Notes: generated from the letters alone by a model not told the origin. Positions 7,800 through 15,501 are shown, numbered from the stretch's first letter. The stretch is DNA of 32,408 nucleotides from RGIG6374 sp045600965 (GCA_045600965.1 JAZRYW010000060.1:1-32408), one strand, 5' to 3'. Numbers and translations: made by a program.

Positions 7800-9157
7800 T
7801 CTCCCCAACCCGGGTATTTCCACTCACAGCCCCTGTAATCGGGATCCAGACGGATGAACATAGCCTTCTGCTTGTCCACGATGAACTTCTCGATGGCATC
7901 CCGCATGGCCTTGTCAGACGCTTCGGAACGCAGCGCGTTGTAGTCCGATTCGAAGGAGGCCGTATGGGAAGGTATAATCTTGTCCACCCTGATTATCTTG
8001 TAGATGGTGTTGCCGGAACGTCCCTCATTGTCAAGGGATTCGAACGGTTCGGAAATCTCGCCTTCCGCCATATTCCTTATGACGTTGTAGTCCGAAGGCT
8101 TGAGCTGGTCCTTCTCGAAATAGGACGAGCCGGTGTTCTCATCAGCCATCTGCCCTCCGTTTGCACGGGTGGTCTTGTCTTCGGAATACAGCCGTGAGGC
8201 GAGGAAGAAGGTGATGGAGTCGTTGACTATCGCCGTGCGTATGCTGTCGAGCTTTGAGAAAGCCCTGCTCCTGTCTTCAGAAGTATATACAGGCTTGAGG
8301 AGGATATGCCTTGCATTGAACATATCGCCATCCTTGGATATGAGCTGTATCAGGTGGAATCCGTCCGGTGTCTCGACTATCTGGGAAACCTGCCCCGGCT
8401 TGAGCGATATCGCCGCATCGGTGAAGGCGGGCCAGAACATCGAGCCGGAATAAAGACCGAGTTCCCCTCCCCTGGATGCGCTTCCCTGGTCTTGAGAATA
8501 TATGCGGGCAAGCGTCGAGAATTTCTCCCCGTTCATAATCCTTTCGCGGAATTCGAGCAGCCTCTCCCTCACGGCAAGAGCAGCAGATTCCTTGTCGGGA
8601 TAGAGAACTATATGGCTGAGACGGTACTGGGTGGGGATTATCGGCAGATCCTCATCGGGGATGGACCTGACATAGTCCTTCACCTCAACCGGGGTCAGTT
8701 CGGGAACCTTCTTGGCAATCTCCTGCTGCATCTGCTGCATAAGCATCTGATCGTTGAGGGAGACCCTCCACTCATTCTTCAGCTCGAACATACTTTTGCT
8801 GAAGTACTCCTCAACTGCCTTCTCCCCGCCAAGGGCTGTTTCGGCATTTATGACCCTGTTGTTCAGCTCGGCCTCGACGTTGTCGGCATTGACAACCAGG
8901 GAGTCCTTCCTGGCCTGCGCAACAAAAAGCTTTGACTGAAGCATAGTCTCGAGAAGCTCGCAGCGTGAGTTTCTGTCCATAGGCATACCCTGGGAGCGGG
9001 CCACCTGCACTTCGTTCTCTATGTCGGAGAGCATGATGACGTCATCGCCGATGACGGCCACGGTCTTGTCTATGACTCCGTTGTACTTCTGTGCGGAAAG
9101 GCTTGCCGGCGCAACTGAAAGGACGAGAACGGCAAGGACTGTATATAATTGTCTCAT
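7796..9157 (-). CDS. SurA-like periplasmic chaperone / peptidyl-prolyl isomerase
   Basis: 453 residues with an N-terminal signal peptide (LYTVLAVLVLSVAPASLSA). Residues about 25-170 form a SurA-type N-terminal chaperone domain (VIGDDVIMLSDIENEV...). Two parvulin (PpiC) domains follow, the first around 175-290 (QYRLSHIVLYPD..., FSTLARIYSQDQGSASRGGE, GFHLIQLISKDG) and a second around 290-410 (FNARHILLKPVYT...). SurA assists folding of outer-membrane beta-barrels. The start abuts the stop of the preceding lipoprotein gene with no gap, and its end overlaps the ostA-like gene, so translation is probably coupled. The pairing with an OstA-like gene fits an outer-membrane assembly role. The exact orthology to E. 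coli SurA is not certain. Confidence 0.88.
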   Translation of the reverse strand: MRQLYTVLAVLVLSVAPASLSAQKYNGVIDKTVAVIGDDVIMLSDIENEVQVARSQGMPMDRNSRCELLETMLQSKLFVAQARKDSLVVNADNVEAELNNRVINAETALGGEKAVEEYFSKSMFELKNEWRVSLNDQMLMQQMQQEIAKKVPELTPVEVKDYVRSIPDEDLPIIPTQYRLSHIVLYPDKESAALAVRERLLEFRERIMNGEKFSTLARIYSQDQGSASRGGELGLYSGSMFWPAFTDAAISLKPGQVSQIVETPDGFHLIQLISKDGDMFNARHILLKPVYTSEDRSRAFSKLDSIRTAIVNDSITFFLASRLYSEDKTTRANGGQMADENTGSSYFEKDQLKPSDYNVIRNMAEGEISEPFESLDNEGRSGNTIYKIIRVDKIIPSHTASFESDYNALRSEASDKAMRDAIEKFIVDKQKAMFIRLDPDYRGCEWKYPGWGE

Positions 9158-10003
9158 TTAGAATATTTTTAACTTATTACCGGCAACCGCGTCATCGAGA
9201 AGTTCCTGTTTGAGGGTGCTCAGGAGTTCCTGCTTGCGGTGACTCAAAATTATCTCCCTTATCCTTTCGAGGTTGAACTCAAGCGGGGTGATCTGACCCG
9301 GGGCGACCATATCCTCTATGTACATCAAATAGTTCGCGGCAGGCCTTTCGATTTCCCGCAGCGCTCCGGCTGCCGCATCGCGGCAGCAGTCATCCAGATT
9401 GACGTCCATCATCTGCGCGACCCTGTCCATACCTGTCCATTCGTGCCCGAAGGTGTTGTAGAATTCGGCCGATATGGAGCACAGTTCCTCCAGCTTTTCA
9501 AGTTCCTCCCCGTCATCGGAAGTCACGAGCTTGCGGATGGCCGGATAGTCGACCGAAGTCGGCACGATCTTTATCACGCGGGCCTTGACGACCGGAACCT
9601 GCGATATGAAGGCCTGAGGGTGCTCCTCATAGTATGTCCTGCATTCCTCGGAGGTGACAGCCGTATCGAGCCGCTGTTCTATGTACATCGTCTCATAGCG
9701 GTATTCGAGAAGATTGTTGCGGAACTGCTCCACCTCTATCGAAACGTCGCTTTCGGACTTGCTGAGCTGCTTCTGCGCCTGCACAAGCAGAAGCTGATCC
9801 ACAGCCCAGGTGTTGATATACTGGTTGACCATCAGCAGACTGTCCTCCGATGACATTCCGCGGGGGACAAGGCCCGCCAGATCACGCTCATAGAGAATCC
9901 TGTCACCGATTTGCGCCACCTTGACCAGTCCGGCCTTGCGGTCGAAATACTGGCATCCCGAAAGGACCAGCAGCAGAACTGATATGACGGCGCATTTCCT
10001 CAT
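9158..10003 (-). CDS. PPIase/SurA-N-like lipoprotein
   Basis: 281 residues from the ATG at 10003, giving MRKCAVISVLLLVLSGC with lipid Cys17. The start shares one base with the guaB stop (TGATG), so it is preferred over longer upstream starts that run antisense to guaB. The remainder resembles SurA/PpiC-type proteins: a domain starting VAQIGDRILYERDLAGLVP, a long helical segment with TMYIEQRLDTAVTSEECRTY, then a PpiC-like region (VVKARVIKIVP...). The parvulin catalytic pattern is poorly kept, so it may be a chaperone without isomerase activity. It stands immediately upstream of the surA-like gene; the two are likely functional relatives acting in the periplasm. Confidence 0.78.
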   Translation of the reverse strand: MRKCAVISVLLLVLSGCQYFDRKAGLVKVAQIGDRILYERDLAGLVPRGMSSEDSLLMVNQYINTWAVDQLLLVQAQKQLSKSESDVSIEVEQFRNNLLEYRYETMYIEQRLDTAVTSEECRTYYEEHPQAFISQVPVVKARVIKIVPTSVDYPAIRKLVTSDDGEELEKLEELCSISAEFYNTFGHEWTGMDRVAQMMDVNLDDCCRDAAAGALREIERPAANYLMYIEDMVAPGQITPLEFNLERIREIILSHRKQELLSTLKQELLDDAVAGNKLKIF

Positions 10004-11472
10004 CAGCGGGAATAGTTGGGAGCTTCTCTGGTTATCGTTACATCGTGGGGATGGCTTTCCGCCATTCCGGCTGCCGTTATTCTCACAAACTGTGCCGAAC
10101 GGAGCGAAGGGATGTCCTGCGCGCCGCAATATCCCATACCTGCTCGGAGACCTCCGACAAGCTGGTATACCACTTCGGAAAGCGTACCCTTGTAAGGCAC
10201 CTGCGAGACTATGCCCTCCGGCACGAGCTTCTTTATATCCTCTTCCATATCCTGGAAGTAACGGTCCTTGGAGCCATGCTGCATTGCCTCGAGCGAGCCC
10301 ATACCGCGGTATGACTTGAATTTCCTTCCGTTGAAGATGATGGTCTCTCCGGGAGACTCCTCGACACCCGCGAAGAGGGAGCCGGCCATTATGGTGGACG
10401 CTCCGGCCGCAAGGGCCTTGACAATATCGCCCGAATAGCGTATGCCGCCGTCAGCGATGACGGGTATTCCACGGCCTTCAAGAGCCCTGGCGGCGGACAT
10501 CACGGCGCTCAGCTGGGGCACACCCACACCGGCGATGATGCGCGTAGTGCATATCGAACCGGGGCCTATGCCCACCTTGACTGCATCCACACCGGCATCA
10601 GCCAGCGCGAGCGCGGCTTCTCCGGTGGCCACGTTGCCGGCCACTATCTGCAGATGAGGGAAGGCGTCGCGGACCTTGCGGACCGTCTGGAGCACAAATA
10701 CCGAATGTCCGTGGGCCGTGTCGATGCATATCGCGTCGGCCTGTGCCGCGGCAAGCATTTCAACGCGGTCGAGAGTGTCGGCCCTGACGCCTACGGCGGC
10801 GGCCACGAGCAGCCTGCCCTTGGAATCCTTGCTTGCAGTGGGATTGTCCTTTATCTTGGTGATGTCCTTGAAAGTTATCAGGCCGACCAGCAGGCCGTTA
10901 CGGTCCACTACGGGGAGTTTCTCTATCTTGTGGCGCTTGAGTATCTCGGTAGCGCCGGCGATGTCGGTCTCGGGTTCGGCAGTGATGATGTTATCCTTTG
11001 TCATCACTTCGCTGACAGGCGTATTGAGGTTCGACTCGAAACGTATGTCGCGGTTGGTTATGATGCCGACGAGCCTGCCTGCCTTGTCAACCACGGGAAT
11101 GCCTCCGATATGGTTTTCACGCATTATCTTGAGGGCGTCACCGACAGTGGCGGCCGGATGTATGGTCACGGGGTCATATATCATACCGTTCTCGGCCCTC
11201 TTGACGCGGCGCACCTGGTTACACTGCTGCTCCATAGTCATATTCTTGTGTATCACGCCGATGCCGCCGGCCCTTGCGATGGCGATTGCCGTCTCCGATT
11301 CGGTGACGGTATCCATCGCCGCCGACACGATGGGCACGTGAAGCGAAATCTCTCTTGTGAACTTTGTGGAGACATCCACGTCGCGTGGAAGCACCTCGCT
11401 TCTGGCAGGGACCAGAAGCACGTCATCGAAGGTAAGACCTTCAGGGATTTGAAAATTGAACTGTGACTCCAT
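10003..11472 (-). CDS. guaB: IMP dehydrogenase
   Basis: 489 residues, normal length for the family. It oxidises IMP to XMP with NAD+, the committed step of GMP synthesis, in the cytoplasm. The catalytic loop GIGPGSICTTR places the active Cys at 308. A CBS pair occupies about residues 97-210 (VGDALKIMRENHIGGIPVVD, and LVGLITFKDITKIKD), the usual nucleotide-sensing insert. The active-site flap region includes GMGSLEAMQHGSKDRYFQ. It is the first gene of a four-gene operon ending in the ostA-like gene. The promoter -7 box lies at 11525-11532. Nothing about it is unusual except this linkage to envelope genes. Confidence 0.97.
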   Translation of the reverse strand: MESQFNFQIPEGLTFDDVLLVPARSEVLPRDVDVSTKFTREISLHVPIVSAAMDTVTESETAIAIARAGGIGVIHKNMTMEQQCNQVRRVKRAENGMIYDPVTIHPAATVGDALKIMRENHIGGIPVVDKAGRLVGIITNRDIRFESNLNTPVSEVMTKDNIITAEPETDIAGATEILKRHKIEKLPVVDRNGLLVGLITFKDITKIKDNPTASKDSKGRLLVAAAVGVRADTLDRVEMLAAAQADAICIDTAHGHSVFVLQTVRKVRDAFPHLQIVAGNVATGEAALALADAGVDAVKVGIGPGSICTTRIIAGVGVPQLSAVMSAARALEGRGIPVIADGGIRYSGDIVKALAAGASTIMAGSLFAGVEESPGETIIFNGRKFKSYRGMGSLEAMQHGSKDRYFQDMEEDIKKLVPEGIVSQVPYKGTLSEVVYQLVGGLRAGMGYCGAQDIPSLRSAQFVRITAAGMAESHPHDVTITREAPNYSR

Positions 11473-11524
11473 ATCGTTTTACTTTTTATTGTCTCTCAAT
11501 ACTTGAATTATGCAATATAAGGAG

Positions 11525-11532
11525 CAAAGTTA
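11525..11532 (-). promoter_or_regulatory. -7 box of guaB operon
   Basis: TAACTTTG on the minus strand matches the Bacteroidota consensus TAnnTTTG, 52 nt upstream of the guaB ATG. It faces away from a second TAACTTTG at 11553-11560, with 20 bp between them. Confidence 0.7.
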
Positions 11533-11552
11533 ATAATATTATCCAAATTTTG

Positions 11553-11560
11553 TAACTTTG
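11553..11560 (+). promoter_or_regulatory. -7 box of GNAT-like gene
   Basis: TAACTTTG matches TAnnTTTG and ends 24 nt before the chosen ATG at 11585. It is identical in sequence to the divergent guaB box, so the upstream elements of both promoters must overlap in the AT-rich 20 bp between them. Confidence 0.7.
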
Positions 11561-11584
11561 CATCATGTACCATCAACCTGGCCT

Positions 11585-12718
11585 ATGAAACCTGTCATCA
11601 AGGAAGTGAAAGGAAGGCGCGACCTGCGCAGATTCGTCGAATATCCCAACAAACTCTACAAAGGAAACAGATATTACGTGCCGCAGCTGGTTTCTGCGGA
11701 TATGGACACCCTCACCCCCGGAAAGAACCACGCCTTCGAGTATTGCAGGGCCAAGGAATGGCTGGCCCTTGACGGAAAAGGCTCCATCGTGGGCAGGATT
11801 GCGATGATAATAAACGACCGCTACAACGAGACCTACAACGTACTCCAGGGCCGGTTCGGATTCATCGACTTCATAGAGGACGAGGAAGTGTTCGACGCGC
11901 TGATCGACACCGCCTCCGCCTGGGCCGCCGAGCAGGGTATGAATGAGATTGCAGGACCTCTCGGATTCCTCGAGTTCGACGCATCCGGAGTGTGCGTTCT
12001 CGGATATGACGAGTATCCGACCGCCTACGGAAAATATAATTTCCCCTACTACGAGACCTTCTTCGAGAAGAAGGGATTCACCAAGATGGTGGATTTCGTG
12101 GAATACAGCATAAAGGTTCCCGACGAGGTTCCCGAAAAGTATGAAAGGGTGTGCGAACTTGTCAAGCAGCGCTACCATCTCCACGAAGCTGACACATCGG
12201 ACAAGAAGCAGATAATGAAATATATGTCCGGCGTATTCGACTGTATGAACGAGGCGTACTCGAGAGTGCACGGATACGTCCAGCTGTCGCAGGGCCAGAA
12301 GGACGACCTCGCCAGGCAGTTCGTGCCCAACGTCGATCCGCGCTTCCTTTCCATCATCCTGAACGAGGATGACAAGGTGGTCGGATTCGGCATCTGTATG
12401 CCGTCCCTCTCGAAGGCGATGCAGAAAGCCCGCGGACATATGTTTCCCTTCGGCTGGCTGCACCTGCTGCACGCTCTCAGGCACAACGACACCCTCGATA
12501 TGCTGCTCACAGGCATACGGGAGGAATATATGGACAAGGGGCTCCCGTCCATAATAATCTCCCACTACATCAGGGGAATCCGCGAGATGGGTATAAAATA
12601 TCTGGAAACCACGCGCGAACTTGAGACGAACTCACGCATCCAGAACCTCGGCCTGAAGTTGGAGCACAGGCTCCACAAGCGCGCCAGAGTCTATTCGCGT
12701 CCCATCGAGTCGAAATAG
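11585..12718 (+). CDS. GNAT-like N-acetyltransferase family protein
   Basis: 377 residues from the ATG at 11585, downstream of the promoter. A TTG at 11558 would extend the frame into the -7 box, so it is rejected. Residues 1-140 (MKPVIKEVKGRRDLRRFVEY..., FGFIDFIEDEEVFDALID) and the later half (FLSIILNEDDKVVGFGICMP, then ETTRELETNSRIQNLGLKL) follow the acyltransferase-like pattern of a widespread bacterial family related to E. coli YghO. The substrate is unknown. The 3' end overlaps the convergent NlpC/P60 gene by 28 bp. A seven-codon frame (11565-11588) ends over its start (ATGA); whether it is translated is unclear because transcription would begin close to 11565. Confidence 0.7.
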   Translation: MKPVIKEVKGRRDLRRFVEYPNKLYKGNRYYVPQLVSADMDTLTPGKNHAFEYCRAKEWLALDGKGSIVGRIAMIINDRYNETYNVLQGRFGFIDFIEDEEVFDALIDTASAWAAEQGMNEIAGPLGFLEFDASGVCVLGYDEYPTAYGKYNFPYYETFFEKKGFTKMVDFVEYSIKVPDEVPEKYERVCELVKQRYHLHEADTSDKKQIMKYMSGVFDCMNEAYSRVHGYVQLSQGQKDDLARQFVPNVDPRFLSIILNEDDKVVGFGICMPSLSKAMQKARGHMFPFGWLHLLHALRHNDTLDMLLTGIREEYMDKGLPSIIISHYIRGIREMGIKYLETTRELETNSRIQNLGLKLEHRLHKRARVYSRPIESK

Positions 12719-13722
12719 ACATCCGACCCGAATACGGGAAGGACGTTCTTTCCGCCGTTCATATTGCCAAGAATCCTGCGTCCACGAAGAAGGCGCGGCG
12801 TGCCGTCGTAGTAGTCCGGTTCGCCCTCTACAAGGCTGTTGATGCGCACAACCTGGGCGGCGTGTATGAACCTTCCCCCGCCGATATAAATGCCCACGTG
12901 ACTCGGTCTCTCAGGAGTATCGCCTTCAGCCCTGCGCCCGAAGAATATCAGGTCTCCCGGCTGCAGCGCACCGATTCCGTCCGAGAGGTCGACATCATCC
13001 CCGGCTTTTATCTGCTGCGAGCAGTTTCGCAGCAGCTGATACCCGTTCAGGAAATAAACGGTCCTTGTCAGGCCGCTGCAGTCGAATCCCTTGGCTGAAG
13101 TGCCGGCCCACAGATACGGGAAGCCGAGAAACTGCTTTGCAGTGGATATGATCCTTTCTGCGGAGGCCTCATCTGAACGCGCCTTCGCCCAGGTGTCCAG
13201 ATCCTCCACGTCTTTCGACGGCACATAGGCGGTATCCCCCTTCGGGAGTATTACCTCGGTGTACTGGCCCTCGCAGCCGGCATAGCGCACGATATCGCCC
13301 CATACTCCGTCGGACAACACGTCGGAGGAGGGTGAGGCGCCCTTGCGGAAGAGGGTGAAATGAGTGGTGACTATCACCCTTCGCGACGCCTTCCATACAT
13401 CGATGTCGGCCTGAGTGCAGAACTGCAGCGCAAGCCCCACCGTCCAGGCCCTGTAGCCGTCGGGGGTTTCCACGAGCCACCATACGCCGTCATTGCCATA
13501 GACTTTCAGAGGAGTCCCCATAAGAGCCTGTGTCCCCATTTCGGCGGTGAAGTCAGGCTTCTCGCGCATATTGATAACCGAAAGGGCCGCGAATGCTGAC
13601 CCTGTCTGCTCCGTATATGAGGTTTTGTCGGCCGAAGAAGGGGCCGGCCCGCTTCCGGCCCTGTTGCCGGAACATCCGGCGGCGAGTATCAGCGCCGCGA
13701 AAAGTATCTGTATGCGTTTCAT
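12691..13722 (-). CDS. NlpC/P60 family cell-wall endopeptidase lipoprotein with SH3 domains
   Basis: 343 residues from the ATG at 13722 (MKRIQILFAALILAAGC, lipid Cys17). A longer frame to 13776 crosses the promoter and is rejected. Two bacterial SH3-like segments occupy about residues 40-175 (NMREKPDFTAEMGTQALMG; VIVTTHFTLFRKGAS). The NlpC/P60 domain (about 190-343) has catalytic Cys215 in KGFDCSGLTRTVYF, His275 in PSHVGIYIGGGRF, and a nearby His287. Family members cleave gamma-D-Glu-diamino-acid bonds in peptidoglycan peptides. The -7 box TATTTTTG lies at 13743-13750 on the minus strand, right beside a transposon-end-like sequence. Confidence 0.9.
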   Translation of the reverse strand: MKRIQILFAALILAAGCSGNRAGSGPAPSSADKTSYTEQTGSAFAALSVINMREKPDFTAEMGTQALMGTPLKVYGNDGVWWLVETPDGYRAWTVGLALQFCTQADIDVWKASRRVIVTTHFTLFRKGASPSSDVLSDGVWGDIVRYAGCEGQYTEVILPKGDTAYVPSKDVEDLDTWAKARSDEASAERIISTAKQFLGFPYLWAGTSAKGFDCSGLTRTVYFLNGYQLLRNCSQQIKAGDDVDLSDGIGALQPGDLIFFGRRAEGDTPERPSHVGIYIGGGRFIHAAQVVRINSLVEGEPDYYDGTPRLLRGRRILGNMNGGKNVLPVFGSDVYFDSMGRE

Positions 13723-13742
13723 AATCGTATTGTTTTTCCCTG

Positions 13743-13750
13743 CAAAAATA
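13743..13750 (-). promoter_or_regulatory. -7 box of NlpC/P60 gene
   Basis: TATTTTTG on the minus strand fits TAnnTTTG and lies 20 nt upstream of the ATG. It is directly preceded by AACAGCTTCT, the same sequence that precedes the radical SAM gene's -7 box at a MITE end. Confidence 0.65.
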
Positions 13751-13751
13751 A

Positions 13752-13837
13752 GAAGCTGTTTTGAAATTGAACACAAAAGTCACGGCATATTGAAGCAAAA
13801 ATGGATGAGGACCTGAAATTTCACTTCAAGAAATGAC
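13752..13837. repeat. possible relic of a MITE-related element
   Basis: Starts GAAGCTGTTT, identical to the first 10 bp of the 162-bp MITEs, and is preceded by TAA as they can be. The remainder differs, and no matching AAACAGCTTC end is present; the right part (AATTTCACTTCAAGAAATGA) is only loosely complementary to the left. It abuts MITE copy 1. It may be a diverged or different family sharing the end sequence. Confidence 0.3.
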
Positions 13838-13840
13838 TTA

Positions 13841-14002
13841 GAAGCTGTTTAAATTTAATTGCTCTCATTTCTTATGCATCTTTTTTGTACCTTTGCGCTT
13901 TCAATTCGGTCACATACCAACCGGTATGCTCCCTCATTTCAAGCACAAACCCCTCAAAAAATCTGCTATAATAAATTTCGGCAACCAAATTTAAACAGCT
14001 TC
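13841..14002 (+). mobile_element. 162-bp MITE, copy 1
   Basis: Terminal inverted repeats GAAGCTGTTTAAATTT (13841-13856) and AAATTTAAACAGCTTC (13987-14002). It is flanked by the 3-bp duplication TTA (13838-13840 and 14003-14005). There is no coding capacity. The interior is nearly identical to the reverse complement of 14939-15100, including CATACCAACCGGTATG, itself a small palindrome. Three-base TNA duplications occur with some IS5-family (IS1031-group) elements, but no parental transposase is in the window. Confidence 0.88.
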
Positions 14003-14003
14003 T

Positions 14004-14011
14004 TATCTTTG
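14004..14011 (+). promoter_or_regulatory. -7 box of radical SAM gene at MITE boundary
   Basis: TATCTTTG fits TAnnTTTG and ends 6 nt before the ATG. The first two bases lie inside the right TTA target duplication of MITE copy 1. The element therefore inserted at the edge of the -7 box, and any original -33 region was displaced by 165 bp. With such a short gap the mRNA would be nearly leaderless, so another start or promoter is possible. Confidence 0.5.
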
Positions 14012-14017
14012 CAGAAC

Positions 14018-14938
14018 ATGGAGAACAGGTACAACAAGTTCGTCGACCATTTCCGCGCAAAATACGGATGCAGGGTGCAGAAACTGGTGGTGGATGCCGG
14101 CTTCACCTGCCCCAACAGGGACGGGTCGAAGGGTGTCGGCGGCTGCACGTTCTGTGACAACAACGCCTTCCATCCCTCATACAGCACCTCCGACAAAAGC
14201 ATACACGAGCAGCTTTCCGAAGGTGTGGCCTTCCACAGGGGACGCTACCGCACGGCGGCAAGGTTCCTCGCATACTTCCAGCCCTACTCCAACACCTACG
14301 CGCCAGTGGAAAGGCTCAGGGAACTGTACCTTGAGGCGCTGTCCTTCCCGGATGTGGTGGGGATAGCGGTAGGGACAAGGCCCGACTGCCTTGACGGAAG
14401 GAAGCTCGACCTGCTCGCCGAGATAGCGCAGGAGAAGGAGGTCGTGCTCGAGATAGGCGTAGAGTCGTGCTATGACACCACCCTGGAGCACGTCAACCGG
14501 CGCCACAGCTGGCAGCAGGCCGCCGATGCCATCGGTATGGCCAGGGACAGGGGGCTGTTCGTGGGTTCGCACTTCATCCTGGGGCTTCCGGGCGAGACCG
14601 GGGAGATGATGCTCGAAGGGGCGTACCGGATAAACTCCCTTCCCGTAAATTCGGTGAAGTTCCATCAGCTGCAGATAATCAGGGGCACCCGGATGGAGAA
14701 GGAATTCGCAGAGCATCCCGAACGCTTCGTCACCTGGACTGTGGATGAATATGTGGATTTCTTCGTTGACATACTCGAAAGACTGCGCCCGGATATCTGC
14801 ATCGAGCGTTTCGCCGGCGAAGTCCCTCCCCGGTTTGTCAACTCGACGCCCTGGGGCCTGATGCGCAACGTCGAACTCCTCCGCCTCCTCGACCGTCGTC
14901 TTGAGGAACGCGACACCCGCCAGGGCATATTGCTGTAA
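14018..14938 (+). CDS. radical SAM protein, YhcC/TIGR01212 family
   Basis: 306 residues from the ATG at 14018; upstream extension runs through the MITE and is rejected. The cluster-binding cysteines are Cys31, Cys43 and Cys46 in GFTCPNRDG...GGCTFCD, the spaced pattern of the YhcC-type radical SAM family. Later family-like segments are VGIAVGTRPDCLDGRKLDLL, EIGVESCYDTTLEHVNR and HFILGLPGETGEMM. The substrate of this family is not established. The gene is bracketed by MITE copies 15 bp before its start and directly at its stop: the stop TAA (14936-14938) is itself the left target duplication of copy 2. Confidence 0.9.
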   Translation: MENRYNKFVDHFRAKYGCRVQKLVVDAGFTCPNRDGSKGVGGCTFCDNNAFHPSYSTSDKSIHEQLSEGVAFHRGRYRTAARFLAYFQPYSNTYAPVERLRELYLEALSFPDVVGIAVGTRPDCLDGRKLDLLAEIAQEKEVVLEIGVESCYDTTLEHVNRRHSWQQAADAIGMARDRGLFVGSHFILGLPGETGEMMLEGAYRINSLPVNSVKFHQLQIIRGTRMEKEFAEHPERFVTWTVDEYVDFFVDILERLRPDICIERFAGEVPPRFVNSTPWGLMRNVELLRLLDRRLEERDTRQGILL

Positions 14939-15100
14939 GAAGCTGTTTAAATTTGGTTGCCGAAATTTATTATAGCAGATTTTTTGATGGCTTTGTGCTT
15001 GAAATGAGGGAGCATACCGGTTGGTATGTGACCGAATTGAAAGTGCAAAGACGCAAAAAAGATGCATAAGAAATGAGAGTAATTAAACTTAAACAGCTTC
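14939..15100 (-). mobile_element. 162-bp MITE, copy 2 (inverted)
   Basis: The same element as at 13841-14002 but in opposite orientation, also exactly 162 bp. The ends are GAAGCTGTTTAAATTT (from 14939) and ...AAACAGCTTC (to 15100), flanked by TAA on both sides (14936-14938 and 15101-15103). By eye only about ten positions differ from copy 1, so both insertions are recent or homogenised. Confidence 0.88.
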
Positions 15101-15111
15101 TAACTGTTCGG

Positions 15112-15147
15112 AAATAAAAAGAGGCCGGCCAGGAAGGTCGACCTCTT
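15112..15147 (-). terminator. rpsO terminator
   Basis: On the minus strand GAGGTCGACC pairs with GGCCGGCCTC (15121-15130 with 15136-15145, allowing G-U), and AA/TT extends the stem. TTTTTA follows. It lies 22 nt beyond the rpsO stop. Confidence 0.8.
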
Positions 15148-15169
15148 CGTCTTTCCGTATCTGACGAGC

Positions 15170-15445
15170 TTATCGGCGAAGGCCCAATGCCTTGATGATA
15201 GCTCTGTAACGTTCGATATCAGTGTCCTTGAGGTAATCAAGAAGCTGACGACGCTTACCTACGAGGCGGAGAAGCGCTCTCTGGGTGTTGTGGTCCTTCT
15301 TGTTGGCCTTCATGTGCTCTGAAAGGTGAACGATACGGTAGGAAAATAAAGCAATCTGGCTCTCAGCTGAACCGGTGTCCGTATTAGACTTTCCGTACTG
15401 TCCGAAAATCTCTTGCTTTTTCTCTGCAGACAAGTATTCTGCCAT
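15170..15445 (-). CDS. rpsO: 30S ribosomal protein S15
   Basis: 91 residues with the S15 pattern: KQEIFGQYGKSNTDTGSAES, then IVHLSEHMKANKKDHNTQRA and LVGKRRQLLDYLKDTD, with the Arg/Lys-rich C-terminus. S15 binds 16S rRNA in the central domain of the 30S subunit. It is monocistronic here, with its own promoter (15494-15501) and terminator (15112-15147). In many bacteria rpsO sits directly upstream of pnp; here pnp is 3 kb away on the other strand. Confidence 0.97.
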   Translation of the reverse strand: MAEYLSAEKKQEIFGQYGKSNTDTGSAESQIALFSYRIVHLSEHMKANKKDHNTQRALLRLVGKRRQLLDYLKDTDIERYRAIIKALGLRR

Positions 15446-15475
15446 AGTGCTAAGATTTTAGTTAATAATTACATT

Positions 15476-15490
15476 TCCCGAAAAACGGGA
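15476..15490 (-). promoter_or_regulatory. 5'-end hairpin of rpsO leader
   Basis: TCCCG-TTTTT-CGGGA on the minus strand, a 5-bp stem with a 5-nt loop. It begins 4 nt after the -7 box, so the rpsO mRNA would start in or next to this hairpin. It could stabilise the 5' end or take part in S15 autoregulation. Both ideas are inference. Confidence 0.45.
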
Positions 15491-15493
15491 CTG

Positions 15494-15501
15494 CAAAGGT
15501 A
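15494..15501 (-). promoter_or_regulatory. -7 box of rpsO
   Basis: TACCTTTG on the minus strand matches TAnnTTTG, 48 nt before the rpsO ATG. Confidence 0.7.

Noticed and set aside
13838..15103. Radical SAM gene as cargo of a composite transposon
   Set aside because: The outer flanks differ (TTA on the left, TAA on the right), while each MITE has its own matching pair, so two independent insertions explain it better. No transposase is present.
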